Below, one piece after another: positions 8,698 through 18,780 of a stretch of DNA of 64,000 nucleotides. Source of the DNA: Enterobacter ludwigii. GTDB lineage: Bacteria; Pseudomonadota; Gammaproteobacteria; Enterobacterales; Enterobacteriaceae. The DNA lies in contig NZ_CP017279.1 in assembly GCF_001750725.1 (NCBI RefSeq), positions 1,240,001 through 1,304,000 of the forward strand, in the 5' to 3' direction. Below the pieces are notes generated by a model that did no database searches, was not told where the DNA came from, and worked only from the letters and a program-made list of their open reading frames with translations. The first letter of the stretch is position 1. Each line of letters opens with the position of its first letter. The translations under genes were made by a program, and so were the position numbers.

Positions 8698-10290
8698 TCA
8701 GGCTTCCACTGTACGCATCAGGGTTGCCAGCTCATCTTTCACTGACTGAACCTGCGGGCCGATAACCACCTGCAAATTATGTTGATTTAACTGTACCACG
8801 CCGATGGCCCGGTTGGCTTTCAGGGCGTTGGTGTCCACTTTCGACATGTCTGCCACCGACAGGCGCAGTCGGGTGATGCAGTTATCCAGAGAGGTAATGT
8901 TATCTGCACCGCCCAGCGCCGCCAGAATAGCAGGGGTGTTATAGCCAGACTTACCCACGGTACCTGCAACAGCCTGCTCAACGCTGCTGGCGGTATCGGT
9001 ATCCCGTCCAGGCGTTTTGAGGTTAAAGCGGGTGATGGCGAAGCGGAAAATGCCGTAGTACACCGCGAACCAGATAGCGGCCACCACCGGTACCAGGTAC
9101 CATTTGGTCGACAACCCGTGCAGGATCCCGAACACCACAAAGTCGATGACGTTGCCGTCGGTATTCCCGATGGTGACGCCCAGCACCGCCATCACGGTGA
9201 AGCCCAGACCGGTCAGTACCGCGTGGATGAGATACAGCACTGGCGCGACAAACAGGAACAGGAATTCGATTGGCTCCGTTGTACCACCCACGACGCAGGC
9301 GATGACCCCGGAAATCAGCAGCCCTTTAATTTTATGGCGGTTTTCCGGACGAGCACAGTGATACATGGCCAGCGCCGCACCCGGCAAGCCGCCGAGGAAG
9401 GCCGGCATTTTACCCTGTGACAGGAAGCGGGTCGCACTTTCAGAGAAGCCGTGCGTGGTCGGGCAGCTCAGCTGTGCCTGGAAGATGGTCAGCGCACCGC
9501 TCACATCGTGTCCGCACACCTCCATTGTGCCGCCCGCTTCGGTAAAGCGGATCAGCGCCACCAGAATATGTTGCAAACCAAACGGCAGCAGCAGACGTTC
9601 GCCGGTTCCGAAGATCATCGGACCAAAATCGCCCGCACCGTTGATGATGCGACCAATCCCGTTAATCCCCAGCGCAAAGACTGGCCAGATCAGCGGAATA
9701 ATAAGGCCAAACAGACCCATGACCACAAGGGTTACAATGGGTACAAAGCGGGTGCCCCCGAAGAACGCCAGCGCATCAGGCAGGCGGATATTGTGGAAGC
9801 GCTCGTGCAGCATCCAGATAATCACCCCGGCGATCACCGCGCCGAGGATCCCGGTATCAATGGACTGAATCCCGATAACGCTCTGAATGTTGTTCGCTTT
9901 AAGCACGGCGGCATCGGTGGTGGGCAGAATGCCTTTAGCCGTCAGCCAGAAGTTCACCGCAAGGTTCATTACCGCATAACCGACAAACCCGGCAAAGGCG
10001 GCCACGCCTTTGTTCTCGCGTGCCAGACCCAGCGGGATAGCAATACAGAACATCACCGGCAGGAAGCTGAAGGCGAAGGAGCCGACTTTACTCATCCAGA
10101 TAAAGATCGCCTGCAGCACAGGTGTTCCGAGGAACGGGATCAGCGTGATGACGTCCTTACTGCTCAACGAACTGCCGATCCCGAGCATGATCCCGCAGAA
10201 CGAGAGGAGTGCCACGGGCAGCATAAAGGTTTTACCCAGTTGCTGGAAAAATTCCCACAGCGATATTTTTTGTGCTGCTTTCGCCGTCAT
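8698..10290 (-). CDS. malX: MalX, PTS maltose/glucose-type IICB component
   Basis: 530-residue phosphotransferase permease. The IIC domain (about residues 10-430) has many membrane spans, including CIAIPLGLARENKGVAAFAGFVGY, and the IIB domain (about 450-530) carries the phosphorylated cysteine in LDNCITRLRLS. No IIA domain is fused, so it would need the glucose IIA (Crr). In E. coli MalX can carry glucose and maltose, but its natural substrate is unclear. It is first in malXY and divergent from the gene of its repressor MalI across a 177-bp control region. Confidence 0.96.
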   Translation of the reverse strand: MTAKAAQKISLWEFFQQLGKTFMLPVALLSFCGIMLGIGSSLSSKDVITLIPFLGTPVLQAIFIWMSKVGSFAFSFLPVMFCIAIPLGLARENKGVAAFAGFVGYAVMNLAVNFWLTAKGILPTTDAAVLKANNIQSVIGIQSIDTGILGAVIAGVIIWMLHERFHNIRLPDALAFFGGTRFVPIVTLVVMGLFGLIIPLIWPVFALGINGIGRIINGAGDFGPMIFGTGERLLLPFGLQHILVALIRFTEAGGTMEVCGHDVSGALTIFQAQLSCPTTHGFSESATRFLSQGKMPAFLGGLPGAALAMYHCARPENRHKIKGLLISGVIACVVGGTTEPIEFLFLFVAPVLYLIHAVLTGLGFTVMAVLGVTIGNTDGNVIDFVVFGILHGLSTKWYLVPVVAAIWFAVYYGIFRFAITRFNLKTPGRDTDTASSVEQAVAGTVGKSGYNTPAILAALGGADNITSLDNCITRLRLSVADMSKVDTNALKANRAIGVVQLNQHNLQVVIGPQVQSVKDELATLMRTVEA

Positions 10291-10343
10291 AAAACGACTC
10301 CTTTATTGTTAAAATCAGTTTATCTGCGTCAATGCTGCGAGAA

Positions 10344-10359
10344 GATAAAACGTTTTATC
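10344..10359. promoter_or_regulatory. MalI operator 1 (malX side)
   Basis: GATAAAACGTTTTATC is a perfect 16-bp palindrome of the LacI/GalR operator class, matching the operator described for MalI in E. coli. It lies 54 bp upstream of the malX start. Confidence 0.88.
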
Positions 10360-10368
10360 AAAGTTTAG

Positions 10369-10384
10369 TGCGCTCTGAATCACA
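10369..10384. promoter_or_regulatory. Possible CRP site between the MalI operators
   Basis: TGCGC-N6-TCACA has one perfect and one weak CRP half-site. The E. coli malXY/malI promoters are known to be CRP-dependent. Placement between the two operators fits, but one half matches only 3 of 5 bases. Confidence 0.45.
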
Positions 10385-10422
10385 TTCTCAGGCTTTGACT
10401 GGTAGTATAAAGATTACATATT

Positions 10423-10438
10423 GATAAAACGTTTTACC
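10423..10438. promoter_or_regulatory. MalI operator 2 (malI side)
   Basis: GATAAAACGTTTTACC differs by one base from the perfect palindrome at operator 1 and ends 29 bp before the malI start, which fits autorepression. Confidence 0.85.
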
Positions 10439-10467
10439 GATCTCATTTCAGGGAGTCACGCCGACAC

Positions 10468-11496
10468 ATGGCTGTAGCGAAAAAAATCACCATCAACGAT
10501 GTCGCGCTGGCGGCGGGGGTTTCCGTCAGCACCGTTTCACTGGTGCTCAGTGGGAAAGGACGCATTTCTCCCGCGACCGGGCAACGGGTTAACGAGGCGG
10601 TTGAGCAACTGGGCTTTGTACGTAACCGCCAGGCATCAGCGCTGCGCGGCGGCCAAAGCGGTGTGATCGGTTTGATTGTGCGTGACCTGACCTCTCCCTT
10701 TTATGCCGAACTGACCGCGGGCCTGACCGAAGCGCTTGAAGCGCAGGGACGGATGGTCTTTTTGCTTCACGGCGGCCGCGAGGCCGATCAGCTCCTTTCC
10801 CGTCTGGATATGCTGCTTACGCAGGGCGTCGACGGGGTGATCGTCGCCGGCGCGTCGGGGGTGAGTAATGACTTGTGCGAGCGCGCTGCCGAAAAAGGCG
10901 TGCCGCTGGTGTTTGCCTCGCGCGCCAGTTATCTGGACGAAGCCGATACCCTGCGACCGGACAACATGCAAGCCGCACAAATGTTGACGGAGCATCTCAT
11001 TCATCGTGGGCATCAGCGCATTGCCTGGCTTGGCGGAAAAAGCTCGTCCCTGACGCGAGCCGAGCGGGTAGGCGGCTACTGCGCGACGCTGATTAAATAC
11101 GGCCTCCCGTTCCACAGTGAATGGGTGGTGGAATGCGAATCCAGCCAGAAGAAAGCCGCGGAAGCGATAAACGCGTTATTACGGAGTAGCCCGACGATAA
11201 GCGCCGTGATTTGCTATAACGAGGTGATTGCGATGGGGGCCTGGTTTGGCCTGATCCGCGCCGGGCGTCAGAGCGGCGAGGGTGGCGTTGAAACCTTCTT
11301 CGGCCACCAGGTGGCGTTAGGGGCATTTGCCGACGTTGGTGAAAACGCGCTGGACGATCTGCCCATTGTCTGGGCCACCACACCTGCCCGGGAGATGGGT
11401 TACACGCTGGCGGACAGGATTATGCAGCGCATCGAGAAAGCAGACGTGCAGGCCGGGCACCAGATTGTGTCGGCACGGTTAGTGACGGTGAAATAG
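10468..11496 (+). CDS. malI: MalI, LacI/GalR-family repressor of malXY
   Basis: 342-residue repressor. The N-terminal helix-turn-helix TINDVALAAGVSVSTVSLVLSG is followed by the hinge region and a periplasmic-binding-protein-like inducer domain. It represses malXY and probably itself through the two palindromes in the divergent control region. The inducer is not known from the sequence. It converges on ydgA, with a shared bidirectional terminator. The uid genes that follow malI in E. coli are absent. Confidence 0.96.
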   Translation: MAVAKKITINDVALAAGVSVSTVSLVLSGKGRISPATGQRVNEAVEQLGFVRNRQASALRGGQSGVIGLIVRDLTSPFYAELTAGLTEALEAQGRMVFLLHGGREADQLLSRLDMLLTQGVDGVIVAGASGVSNDLCERAAEKGVPLVFASRASYLDEADTLRPDNMQAAQMLTEHLIHRGHQRIAWLGGKSSSLTRAERVGGYCATLIKYGLPFHSEWVVECESSQKKAAEAINALLRSSPTISAVICYNEVIAMGAWFGLIRAGRQSGEGGVETFFGHQVALGAFADVGENALDDLPIVWATTPAREMGYTLADRIMQRIEKADVQAGHQIVSARLVTVK

Positions 11497-11534
11497 TATT
11501 TCGTGGCACCAGGCTGAGTACCTGCAACCGGTAA

Positions 11535-11560
11535 TAAAAAACCCCTCAGAGAGGGGTTTT
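11535..11560. terminator. Bidirectional terminator between malI and ydgA
   Basis: Stem ACCCCTC-AGA-GAGGGGT is flanked by A6 on the left and T4 on the right. It can end malI on the plus strand and ydgA on the minus strand; the longer T-run is on the ydgA side. Confidence 0.85.
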
Positions 11561-11565
11561 GATGA

Positions 11566-13125
11566 TTACTGCTGTGGTGCAGCGGGTGCAGCGGGTGCAG
11601 CGGGTGCTTCAGGCACGGCCGGCGCTGCAGGTTCAGCCGGTTCCGGCATCCCCAGGGCAGGCATACCAAACATCCCGACAAAATCTTCCAGCGGCATTTT
11701 ATCGCCGTTCAGCGTGACCTGACCGTTGGCGTACTGCAGGCTGGTGGAAATGGTGTTGTCTTCCATCTTCGTGATGCGGAACATCTGGCCCATTGCCGCC
11801 AGGCCTTTCACCTGCTGGCTCGCTAGCTTGCCGGCATCTTCATCGCCATACCCTTCAAGCTTCGCAATCTGGGTCATAAACTCGGTCGCCATATCCACAG
11901 GGATGGCCAGCTTGCTGTCGAGTGACTTCACGCTGCGATCCACTTCCTGCGCCAGCGTCTGAGGTTCACCCGTTGCGGTTGCCGGGTCTTTCAGGAACAG
12001 GGACAGGTTAAAGTTGGTTTCGCCTTTGCTGTTTTTCCAGCTCAGCGGGGCCACAGTGATAACCGGCTCGCCTTTCAGCAGGATTGGCAGGTTGTTCATC
12101 AGCACCGCCATGGCCTGCTGCTGGTAAACTTCCGGATTCTGCTGCAGCGCGGCATTGCTCAGCAGTGCCTGGCTCTCTTTGCTGTATTTCTGGCTAAATT
12201 CATGCCACGCCTGACCGTCGATATTGCCAATCTTCAGCGACAGTTTGCCGGTCCCCAGATCCTGGTTCTGCACTTTCAGGCTCTTCAGGGCGTAATCCAG
12301 TTGGGTATTGATGCTCTTACCGTCTTTAGACACGTCGGATTTGCCGTCCACCTCCATGCCTTCCAGCACGGCCATCTCTTTCCCTTCAACCGCGATAGCA
12401 ATCTTGTCGAAAGAGAGTTTCTGATTACCGATACGCTCTTTAAAATCGGTCATCTTGCTGTCGCCATCGGCTTTCAGGTTATTGAACGTCAGCTGAACCT
12501 TTTGACCGTATTCATTGACGGCATTGATCAGGCCGCTCTCTGCTGCACCGGTCAGGGAGAAGACATTTCCATCGCGGTCAGCATCAACCTTGAAATTCCC
12601 CCCGCTAAAGGTCACTTTCTCGTTATCTTTCTCGTAGTTCAGTGCTTTCAGATCGATACTGGAACGTGTGTCACCGGCGTAGCTGATGCGGGTGTTAACC
12701 TCGAAAGGTGACTCATTCTTTGCCAGATCAAACAGAGGTTTGGTTAAGTCGTTATTCACCAGTACAGTATGAACAGACGCCATCGACGGGATCAGGTTAA
12801 AAGACGTTAACTGTGCCAGCGGGAACGGACCGTGGCTGACCACTTCATCCAGCACCACGCTTTGGCCCGGTTTCAGCCAGCCATTTTCATTACCGGCGAC
12901 AGGCTTGACAACCACCTGCATATGGCTGGTAAAGACACCACGCTGATAATTCTGGTAGGCAAGCTCCACGCCTGCTTCCGGCGCACCACGCTTAAGCTCT
13001 CCGTTAGCCTGTGCCACCATCTCAGCCAGACGGCTTTCCAGCTGTTTCCCGGTAAACCAGGAGGCACCTGTCCAGACCACGCCTAACGCTACAATCACTC
13101 CTACCGCTACGACCGATTTTTTCAT
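11566..13125 (-). CDS. ydgA: YdgA, DUF945-family exported protein
   Basis: 519 residues. An N-terminal hydrophobic segment (MKKSVVAVGVIVALGVVWTGASWF, about residues 4-24) acts as signal or anchor, so the bulk is periplasmic. The rest matches the DUF945 family of enteric proteins (YdgA, YihF). It ends in a low-complexity Pro/Ala tail built from PAAPA-like units. The function is not established. It lies 99 bp downstream of manA on the same strand, as in E. coli. Confidence 0.92.
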   Translation of the reverse strand: MKKSVVAVGVIVALGVVWTGASWFTGKQLESRLAEMVAQANGELKRGAPEAGVELAYQNYQRGVFTSHMQVVVKPVAGNENGWLKPGQSVVLDEVVSHGPFPLAQLTSFNLIPSMASVHTVLVNNDLTKPLFDLAKNESPFEVNTRISYAGDTRSSIDLKALNYEKDNEKVTFSGGNFKVDADRDGNVFSLTGAAESGLINAVNEYGQKVQLTFNNLKADGDSKMTDFKERIGNQKLSFDKIAIAVEGKEMAVLEGMEVDGKSDVSKDGKSINTQLDYALKSLKVQNQDLGTGKLSLKIGNIDGQAWHEFSQKYSKESQALLSNAALQQNPEVYQQQAMAVLMNNLPILLKGEPVITVAPLSWKNSKGETNFNLSLFLKDPATATGEPQTLAQEVDRSVKSLDSKLAIPVDMATEFMTQIAKLEGYGDEDAGKLASQQVKGLAAMGQMFRITKMEDNTISTSLQYANGQVTLNGDKMPLEDFVGMFGMPALGMPEPAEPAAPAVPEAPAAPAAPAAPQQ

Positions 13126-13224
13126 TGCGACTATCCCTAAAATGAAACCAGGCGGTAGAAACCGCCCGGTGATGTAAAGTCTTCAACTAGCTTAGCAAGA
13201 GTTGTTAAAAAATTCAGTAAGTGC

Positions 13225-14400
13225 TTATAGCTTATTAAAAACACGCGCCAGACGACCGGTACCGCTCACGCTCACCGGCGACTCGTTTGCCGCTACAAAT
13301 GCCGATTCGCCTGGCTTGAGCACCAGACGCTCGCCACCTTTATGCAGCGTTGCTTCACCCTCAACGCAGAACAGGATTGCTGCGCTCTCCTGCGCGATGG
13401 CGGTTTCTGCCGGGCTCAGGTCATGCAGTGAGAAGGCAAAATCATCCACCGGGATCGGGAAGTCCAGCTCCGCACCCTGTTTAACAGGCTGAGTCAGCAG
13501 GTGATCCGCAGGCTTCGCCTCAAACTTCACGTTGGCAACCAGCTCAGGGATATCAATGTATTTCGGCGTCAGGCCTGCACGCAGTACGTTGTCTGAGTTG
13601 GCCATCACCTCCAGCGCCACGCCCTGCAGGTAGGCGTGCGGGGTTTCAGCAAACAGGAACATCGCCTCGCCCGGGTTCAGCTTCACCACGTTCAGCAGCA
13701 GAGGGGAGAACAGGCCGCTGTCGTCCGGGTAGAATTCAGAAATCAGGCGGATGGTATCCCACGGCTCACCGTGCTGGCTGTCCAGCGCTGCTTTCAGCAC
13801 CGCCAGGGCGTGAGATTTCTCTTCTCCCTGCATGTTCAGCAGGCTGGCGAAAAGCTGGCTCAGGCCTTCTGCATTCGGGTTTTCCAGGAAGTGGGCAATA
13901 GCGTTGTTAGCACCCGCCACCGGCTGCAGCAGGGAGATAATTTCTGAGAACTCGCGAAACGCGTTCATCGCCAGGAAGGGGGTCAGCGCAAAGACCAGTT
14001 CCGGCTTGTGGTTAGGATCTTTGTAGTTACGCTCGGCGGCATCTAACGGAATACCGGCCGCGTTCTCTTTCGCAAAGCCCATCTCAGAGGCTTTTTTATT
14101 CGGGTGCACCTGGATCGAGAGTGGCTGGTCGGCGCACAGCACTTTAAACAGGAACGGCAGCTCACCAAAACGGCTGGCAACCTTGTCACCCAGCAGGGTG
14201 GCTTTGTCGGCATCAATCACGTCGCGCAGAGAGCGAACCTGGCCGCTTGCGTCTTCAATTTTTGAGCTGCTCTTCGGGTGCGCACCCATCCACAGTTCTG
14301 CCATTGGCAGGTTGTTTGGGTTCGCGATACCGTAGAGATCCGTTAACGCAGTTTTACTTCCCCAGGCGTAGTTTTGCACTGAGTTAATGAGTTTTTGCAT
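13225..14400 (-). CDS. manA: ManA, mannose-6-phosphate isomerase (class I)
   Basis: Zinc enzyme that interconverts mannose-6-phosphate and fructose-6-phosphate, linking mannose use to glycolysis and GDP-mannose synthesis. The start MQKLINSVQNYAWG gives 391 residues, the E. coli length; an upstream ATG adds six residues not found in the family. Zinc ligands are visible in SIQVHPNK, KPELVFALTPF and ETPHAYLQG. Divergent from fumA across about 197 bp. A weak hairpin (GGCGGT-AGAA-ACCGCC, 13151-13166) follows the gene. Confidence 0.97.
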   Translation of the reverse strand: MQKLINSVQNYAWGSKTALTDLYGIANPNNLPMAELWMGAHPKSSSKIEDASGQVRSLRDVIDADKATLLGDKVASRFGELPFLFKVLCADQPLSIQVHPNKKASEMGFAKENAAGIPLDAAERNYKDPNHKPELVFALTPFLAMNAFREFSEIISLLQPVAGANNAIAHFLENPNAEGLSQLFASLLNMQGEEKSHALAVLKAALDSQHGEPWDTIRLISEFYPDDSGLFSPLLLNVVKLNPGEAMFLFAETPHAYLQGVALEVMANSDNVLRAGLTPKYIDIPELVANVKFEAKPADHLLTQPVKQGAELDFPIPVDDFAFSLHDLSPAETAIAQESAAILFCVEGEATLHKGGERLVLKPGESAFVAANESPVSVSGTGRLARVFNKL

Positions 14401-14597
14401 TATCAAGCCCTGATTCAATGGTGGAATTAACTCCGGGTATTAAAGCAATAAACCACATGGAAGTAACCTGTGGATGTAAAAAGTCGTACTAGTCTCAGTT
14501 TTTGTTAAAAAATTGTGTAGGATAAGCTGACTCGCTTTTAAGCGGGCAGCGGAACATCTGCCCAAATAATCAGACTGAAGCAGTAAGTGAGAGAACA

Positions 14598-16244
14598 ATG
14601 TCGAACAAACCCTTTCATTATCAGGATCCTTTCCCCCTCAGTAAGGATCAAACCGAATATTACCTGTTAACCCGCGATCACGTCTCCGTCTCTGAATTCG
14701 AAGGGCAGGAGATCCTCAAGGTCGATCCGCAGGCGCTGACGTTACTGGCGCAGCAGGCTTTCCACGACGCCTCGTTTATGCTCCGCCCTGCGCACCAGCA
14801 GCAGGTGGCCGATATCCTGAGCGACCCGCAGGCCAGCGAAAACGACAAATACGTCGCCCTGCAGTTCCTGCGTAACTCGGATATCGCGGCGAAGGGTATT
14901 TTACCTACCTGTCAGGACACCGGCACGGCCATCATTGTGGGTAAAAAAGGCCAGCGCGTCTGGACCGGCGGCGGCGACGAAGCGGCGCTGGCGCACGGCG
15001 TGTACAACACCTACACCGAAGACAACCTGCGCTACTCGCAAAACGCGGCGCTGGATATGTACAAAGAGGTCAACACGGGCACAAACCTGCCTGCGCAGAT
15101 TGACCTGTATAGCGTGGACGGTGATGAATACAAATTCCTCTGCATCGCCAAAGGTGGCGGTTCAGCGAACAAAACCTATCTCTACCAGGAAACCAAAGCG
15201 CTGCTCACGCCGGGCAAGCTGAAGAATTACCTGGTTGAGAAAATGCGCACGCTCGGCACCGCTGCCTGCCCGCCGTACCATATTGCCTTTGTGATTGGCG
15301 GTACGTCGGCAGAGAGCACCCTGAAAACGGTGAAGCTGGCGTCGACCAAATACTACGACGGCCTGCCTACCGAAGGGAACGAGCACGGCCAGGCGTTCCG
15401 CGATGTTCAGCTCGAACAGGAACTGCTGGAAGAAGCGCGTAACCTCGGTCTGGGTGCGCAGTTCGGCGGCAAATATTTTGCCCATGATGTGCGTGTGATC
15501 CGTCTGCCGCGCCACGGCGCCTCCTGCCCGGTCGGGATGGGGGTCTCCTGTTCTGCGGATCGTAACATCAAAGCGAAGATCAACCGCGAAGGTGTCTGGA
15601 TCGAAAAACTGGAAAACAACCCAGGGAAGTACATTCCTGAAGCGTTGCGCAAAGCGGGCGAGGGTGAAGCCGTTCACGTTGACCTGAACCGTCCGATGAA
15701 AGAGATTCTGGCGCAGCTGTCTCAGTATCCGGTGTCGACCCGTCTCTCTCTTAACGGAACCATCATCGTTGGTCGTGACATCGCTCACGCGAAACTGAAA
15801 GAGCGTCTGGACAATGGTGAAGGGCTGCCGCAGTACATCAAAGATCACCCGATTTACTACGCAGGCCCGGCCAAAACGCCAGAAGGCTACGCCTCTGGCT
15901 CGTTAGGCCCGACCACCGCAGGCCGTATGGACTCGTATGTTGACCAGCTACAGGCCAACGGCGGCAGCATGATCATGCTGGCAAAAGGAAACCGTAGCCA
16001 GCAGGTGACGGATGCCTGCCATAAACACGGTGGCTTCTACCTGGGCAGCATCGGCGGTCCGGCTGCCGTACTCGCGCAGGGCAGCATTAAGAGCCTTGAG
16101 TGCATTGAATACCCGGAACTGGGTATGGAAGCTATCTGGAAAATTGAAGTGGAAGATTTCCCGGCGTTTATCCTTGTGGATGACAAAGGTAACGACTTCT
16201 TCAGGCAGATCCAGTCCTCTCAATGTTCGGCGTGTTTGAAGTAA
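14598..16244 (+). CDS. fumA: FumA, class I iron-sulfur fumarase
   Basis: 548-residue fumarate hydratase of the oxygen-sensitive 4Fe-4S class, converting fumarate to malate in the TCA cycle. The three cluster-ligand cysteines are in [18 protein letters not shown] and [12 protein letters not shown]. The length matches E. coli FumA/FumB, and the fumA identity rests on its position before fumC. The E. coli gene is controlled by ArcA, CRP and FNR; I did not identify convincing sites. A REP-like hairpin separates it from fumC. Confidence 0.96.
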   Translation: MSNKPFHYQDPFPLSKDQTEYYLLTRDHVSVSEFEGQEILKVDPQALTLLAQQAFHDASFMLRPAHQQQVADILSDPQASENDKYVALQFLRNSDIAAKGILPTCQDTGTAIIVGKKGQRVWTGGGDEAALAHGVYNTYTEDNLRYSQNAALDMYKEVNTGTNLPAQIDLYSVDGDEYKFLCIAKGGGSANKTYLYQETKALLTPGKLKNYLVEKMRTLGTAACPPYHIAFVIGGTSAESTLKTVKLASTKYYDGLPTEGNEHGQAFRDVQLEQELLEEARNLGLGAQFGGKYFAHDVRVIRLPRHGASCPVGMGVSCSADRNIKAKINREGVWIEKLENNPGKYIPEALRKAGEGEAVHVDLNRPMKEILAQLSQYPVSTRLSLNGTIIVGRDIAHAKLKERLDNGEGLPQYIKDHPIYYAGPAKTPEGYASGSLGPTTAGRMDSYVDQLQANGGSMIMLAKGNRSQQVTDACHKHGGFYLGSIGGPAAVLAQGSIKSLECIEYPELGMEAIWKIEVEDFPAFILVDDKGNDFFRQIQSSQCSACLK

Positions 16245-16253
16245 TCTACTATA

Positions 16254-16279
16254 GCCGGGTGGCGTTCACGTCACCCGGC
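16254..16279. repeat. REP-like palindrome between fumA and fumC
   Basis: GCCGGGTGGCG and the facing CACCCGGC form a GC-rich hairpin that starts 9 bp after the fumA stop. It resembles enteric REP units. It probably stabilises the fumA message; there is no T-run. Confidence 0.65.
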
Positions 16280-16381
16280 ACATCAAAGAGCGCACAAAGC
16301 GCCATATCTTTTCTGTAAAGCAATCAATACTTATCTCTGAAGCATGTGAGCAATCCCGACAGTGTTATCAAGGAGAAAGTA

Positions 16382-17776
16382 ATGACTACGGTACGCCGTG
16401 AGAAAGACTCTATGGGCGCGATCGATGTCCCGGCTGACAAGCTATGGGGCGCGCAAACCCAGCGTTCGCTGGAACATTTCCGTATTTCGACCGAGAAAAT
16501 GCCCGTCTCGCTGATTCAGGCGCTGGCGCTCACTAAACGTGCGGCCGCCAAAGTGAATCAGGATTTAGGCCTGCTGGCGGCAGATAAGGCCACCGCGATT
16601 ATCACTGCTGCCGATGAAGTGCTGGCCGGCAAGCATCCCGATGAATTCCCCCTCGCCATCTGGCAGACCGGTTCTGGCACCCAGAGCAACATGAATATGA
16701 ACGAAGTGCTGGCGAACCGGGCAAGCGAACTGCTGGGCGGCGTGCGCGGTATGGAGCGTAAGGTTCACCCGAACGATGACGTAAACAAAAGCCAAAGTTC
16801 GAACGACGTCTTCCCGACGGCGATGCACGTGGCGGCGGTGATTGCGCTTCGTGAACAGCTGATCCCGCAGCTCAACGTGCTTAAAACCACCCTTGGCGAG
16901 AAGGCGCAGGCTTTCAGCGATATCGTCAAAATAGGACGTACTCACCTGCAGGATGCCACGCCGCTGACGCTCGGCCAGGAGATTTCCGGCTGGGTGGCAA
17001 TGCTAGAACATAACCTCAAGCACATCGAGTACAGCCTGCCGCATCTTGCAGAGCTGGCGCTGGGCGGAACGGCGGTCGGTACGGGGTTAAATACCCATCC
17101 GGAATATGCGGTGCGCGTTGCCGACGAGCTGGCGGCCATCACCGGGCAGCCGTTTATCACGGCGCCGAATAAGTTTGAAGCGCTGGCCACCTGTGATGCG
17201 CTGGTTCATACCCACGGTGCCCTCAAGGGGCTGGCAGCGTCGTTGATGAAAATCGCCAATGATGTGCGCTGGCTGGCCTCGGGTCCCCGTTGCGGTATCG
17301 GTGAAATTAGCATTCCGGAGAACGAGCCGGGTAGCTCAATCATGCCGGGCAAAGTAAACCCGACCCAATGTGAAGCCATGACCATGCTCTGCTGTCAGGT
17401 AATGGGTAACGACGTTGCCGTTAACATGGGCGGCGCGTCCGGTAACTTTGAGCTGAACGTCTATCGCCCGATGGTGATTCACAACGTGCTTCAGTCCATA
17501 CGCCTGCTGGCGGACGGTATGGAGAGTTTCAACGAGCACTGTGCGTCAGGCATTGAGCCAAACCGCGAGCGCATCAGCCAGTTGCTCAATGAGTCGTTGA
17601 TGCTGGTGACCGCGCTGAATACCCATATCGGCTACGACAAAGCCGCTGAGATTGCGAAAAAAGCGCATAAAGAGGGGCTGACGCTGAAAGCCTCCGCTCT
17701 GGCATTGGGTTACCTGACGGAGGCTGAGTTTGATGCATGGGTACGCCCGGAATCGATGGTCGGCAGCCTGAAATAA
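16382..17776 (+). CDS. fumC: FumC, class II fumarase
   Basis: Oxygen-stable, iron-free fumarase that backs up FumA during oxidative stress or iron limitation. The ATG at 16382 follows AAGGAGAAAGTA and gives 464 residues; a longer in-frame reading has no ribosome-binding site. The superfamily signature [13 protein letters not shown] and the active-site regions [13 protein letters not shown] and [16 protein letters not shown] are intact. In E. coli it has its own SoxRS/MarA-type promoter. It ends directly against the convergent tus stop, with no bases between. Confidence 0.97.
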   Translation: MTTVRREKDSMGAIDVPADKLWGAQTQRSLEHFRISTEKMPVSLIQALALTKRAAAKVNQDLGLLAADKATAIITAADEVLAGKHPDEFPLAIWQTGSGTQSNMNMNEVLANRASELLGGVRGMERKVHPNDDVNKSQSSNDVFPTAMHVAAVIALREQLIPQLNVLKTTLGEKAQAFSDIVKIGRTHLQDATPLTLGQEISGWVAMLEHNLKHIEYSLPHLAELALGGTAVGTGLNTHPEYAVRVADELAAITGQPFITAPNKFEALATCDALVHTHGALKGLAASLMKIANDVRWLASGPRCGIGEISIPENEPGSSIMPGKVNPTQCEAMTMLCCQVMGNDVAVNMGGASGNFELNVYRPMVIHNVLQSIRLLADGMESFNEHCASGIEPNRERISQLLNESLMLVTALNTHIGYDKAAEIAKKAHKEGLTLKASALALGYLTEAEFDAWVRPESMVGSLK

Positions 17777-18706
17777 TCACTGCGCCACATACAGGTGCAG
17801 CCGCGGAATGATCAGCTGCAGCGGTTGCGCCTGAGGTCTGTAACGATGCTGGACATTTTCAGCATCGTAATTCAGCAGTTCGCCAATATCCGGCACAATG
17901 GCCCCTTGATCGGCATCATAAAGTGCGATCAGCGGCGTCGGGCAGGCATACTGTACCTGCTTTTGCTGGCCGGAATACCAGACGCGCGCGATAGGCTGCA
18001 CCTTCACCGGACGCTTAATCTTAAGCCGGGTATCTGCCGGCAGTGAGGCGATGCTGTGGTACTCCTGCTCAAGCCGTTCAATCCACTGCTCGCGTGACCA
18101 CGGTGCGACAGTCCGCGGTGCCTTCAGACTCTTTTCCAGCTGCGCCAGAATGTCATCCCGGGTGAAGTTTTTAATGATGTGCTTGTTGGCCCAGCCGAAG
18201 CGAAGCGTAGCGGGATGACGCAGTACCGTGAGCGTACGGTAGGCATTCAGGGTGATTAATCCCGGTAGCTGTCGGTGTACCCATTCAAAACGGGCGGCAG
18301 GGGCCAGACCCGACTCTTCAGTGATGATCTTTTCAAACGTCGCCTTAAGCGTGTTGATATGCGCAATCTGGTTTTCCAGCGCTTCTCGCGTTGTTGCATC
18401 AGTTTGCAGGCAGATTACGCCCGGCAGACGAACGGCCGCCTTACTGCTGCGGTTTTCTGACTGCTGCTGGATAAACAGGCGACGGTAGTGCCGCAGCGTC
18501 AGTTCCAGCGCCGCTTTGCCGATATGCTGCTGTACCTCTATGGTTTCCAGCGGGTCGTGTTCAGCGCCTTTCACCACATCCGGCAGGGTAAAGACCCGCG
18601 CGGCTAACAGACGGCAGGTCTGCAAACGTTCGGTCAGGGTCAGTAACTCGTGTTCAATGTCGCGGAACGTGCTGTTCAGCCTTTCGATGAGATCGTACGT
18701 CGCCAT
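17777..18706 (-). CDS. tus: Tus, replication-terminus site-binding protein
   Basis: 309-residue protein that binds Ter sites and stops replication forks arriving from one side. The length is that of E. coli Tus, and the family's C-terminal DNA-binding region is recognisable ([20 protein letters not shown] and following). A Ter site lies 12 bp upstream of the start, the arrangement that lets E. coli Tus repress its own gene. Downstream it meets fumC head to head with no spacer. Confidence 0.97.
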   Translation of the reverse strand: MATYDLIERLNSTFRDIEHELLTLTERLQTCRLLAARVFTLPDVVKGAEHDPLETIEVQQHIGKAALELTLRHYRRLFIQQQSENRSSKAAVRLPGVICLQTDATTREALENQIAHINTLKATFEKIITEESGLAPAARFEWVHRQLPGLITLNAYRTLTVLRHPATLRFGWANKHIIKNFTRDDILAQLEKSLKAPRTVAPWSREQWIERLEQEYHSIASLPADTRLKIKRPVKVQPIARVWYSGQQKQVQYACPTPLIALYDADQGAIVPDIGELLNYDAENVQHRYRPQAQPLQLIIPRLHLYVAQ

Positions 18707-18718
18707 GATAACTCTTCA

Positions 18719-18734
18719 TTAGTTACAACATACT
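18719..18734 (-). promoter_or_regulatory. Ter site (TerB position), Tus-binding fork barrier
   Basis: Read on the minus strand it is AGTATGTTGTAACTAA, an exact match to the Ter consensus AGNATGTTGTAAYTAA, and it overlaps the tus promoter region like E. coli TerB. From known Ter polarity, forks moving toward lower coordinates (in the direction of tus transcription) should be stopped; this is inferred from E. coli. Confidence 0.93.
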
Positions 18735-18780
18735 TATCATATAGCACAGCACGCCGGGTCAGGCCAGCGTGCGATAAAGG

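Noticed and set aside
9451..10368. 305-codon frame on the plus strand opposite malX
   Set aside because: Antisense shadow of malX, charged low-complexity composition, no initiation signal.
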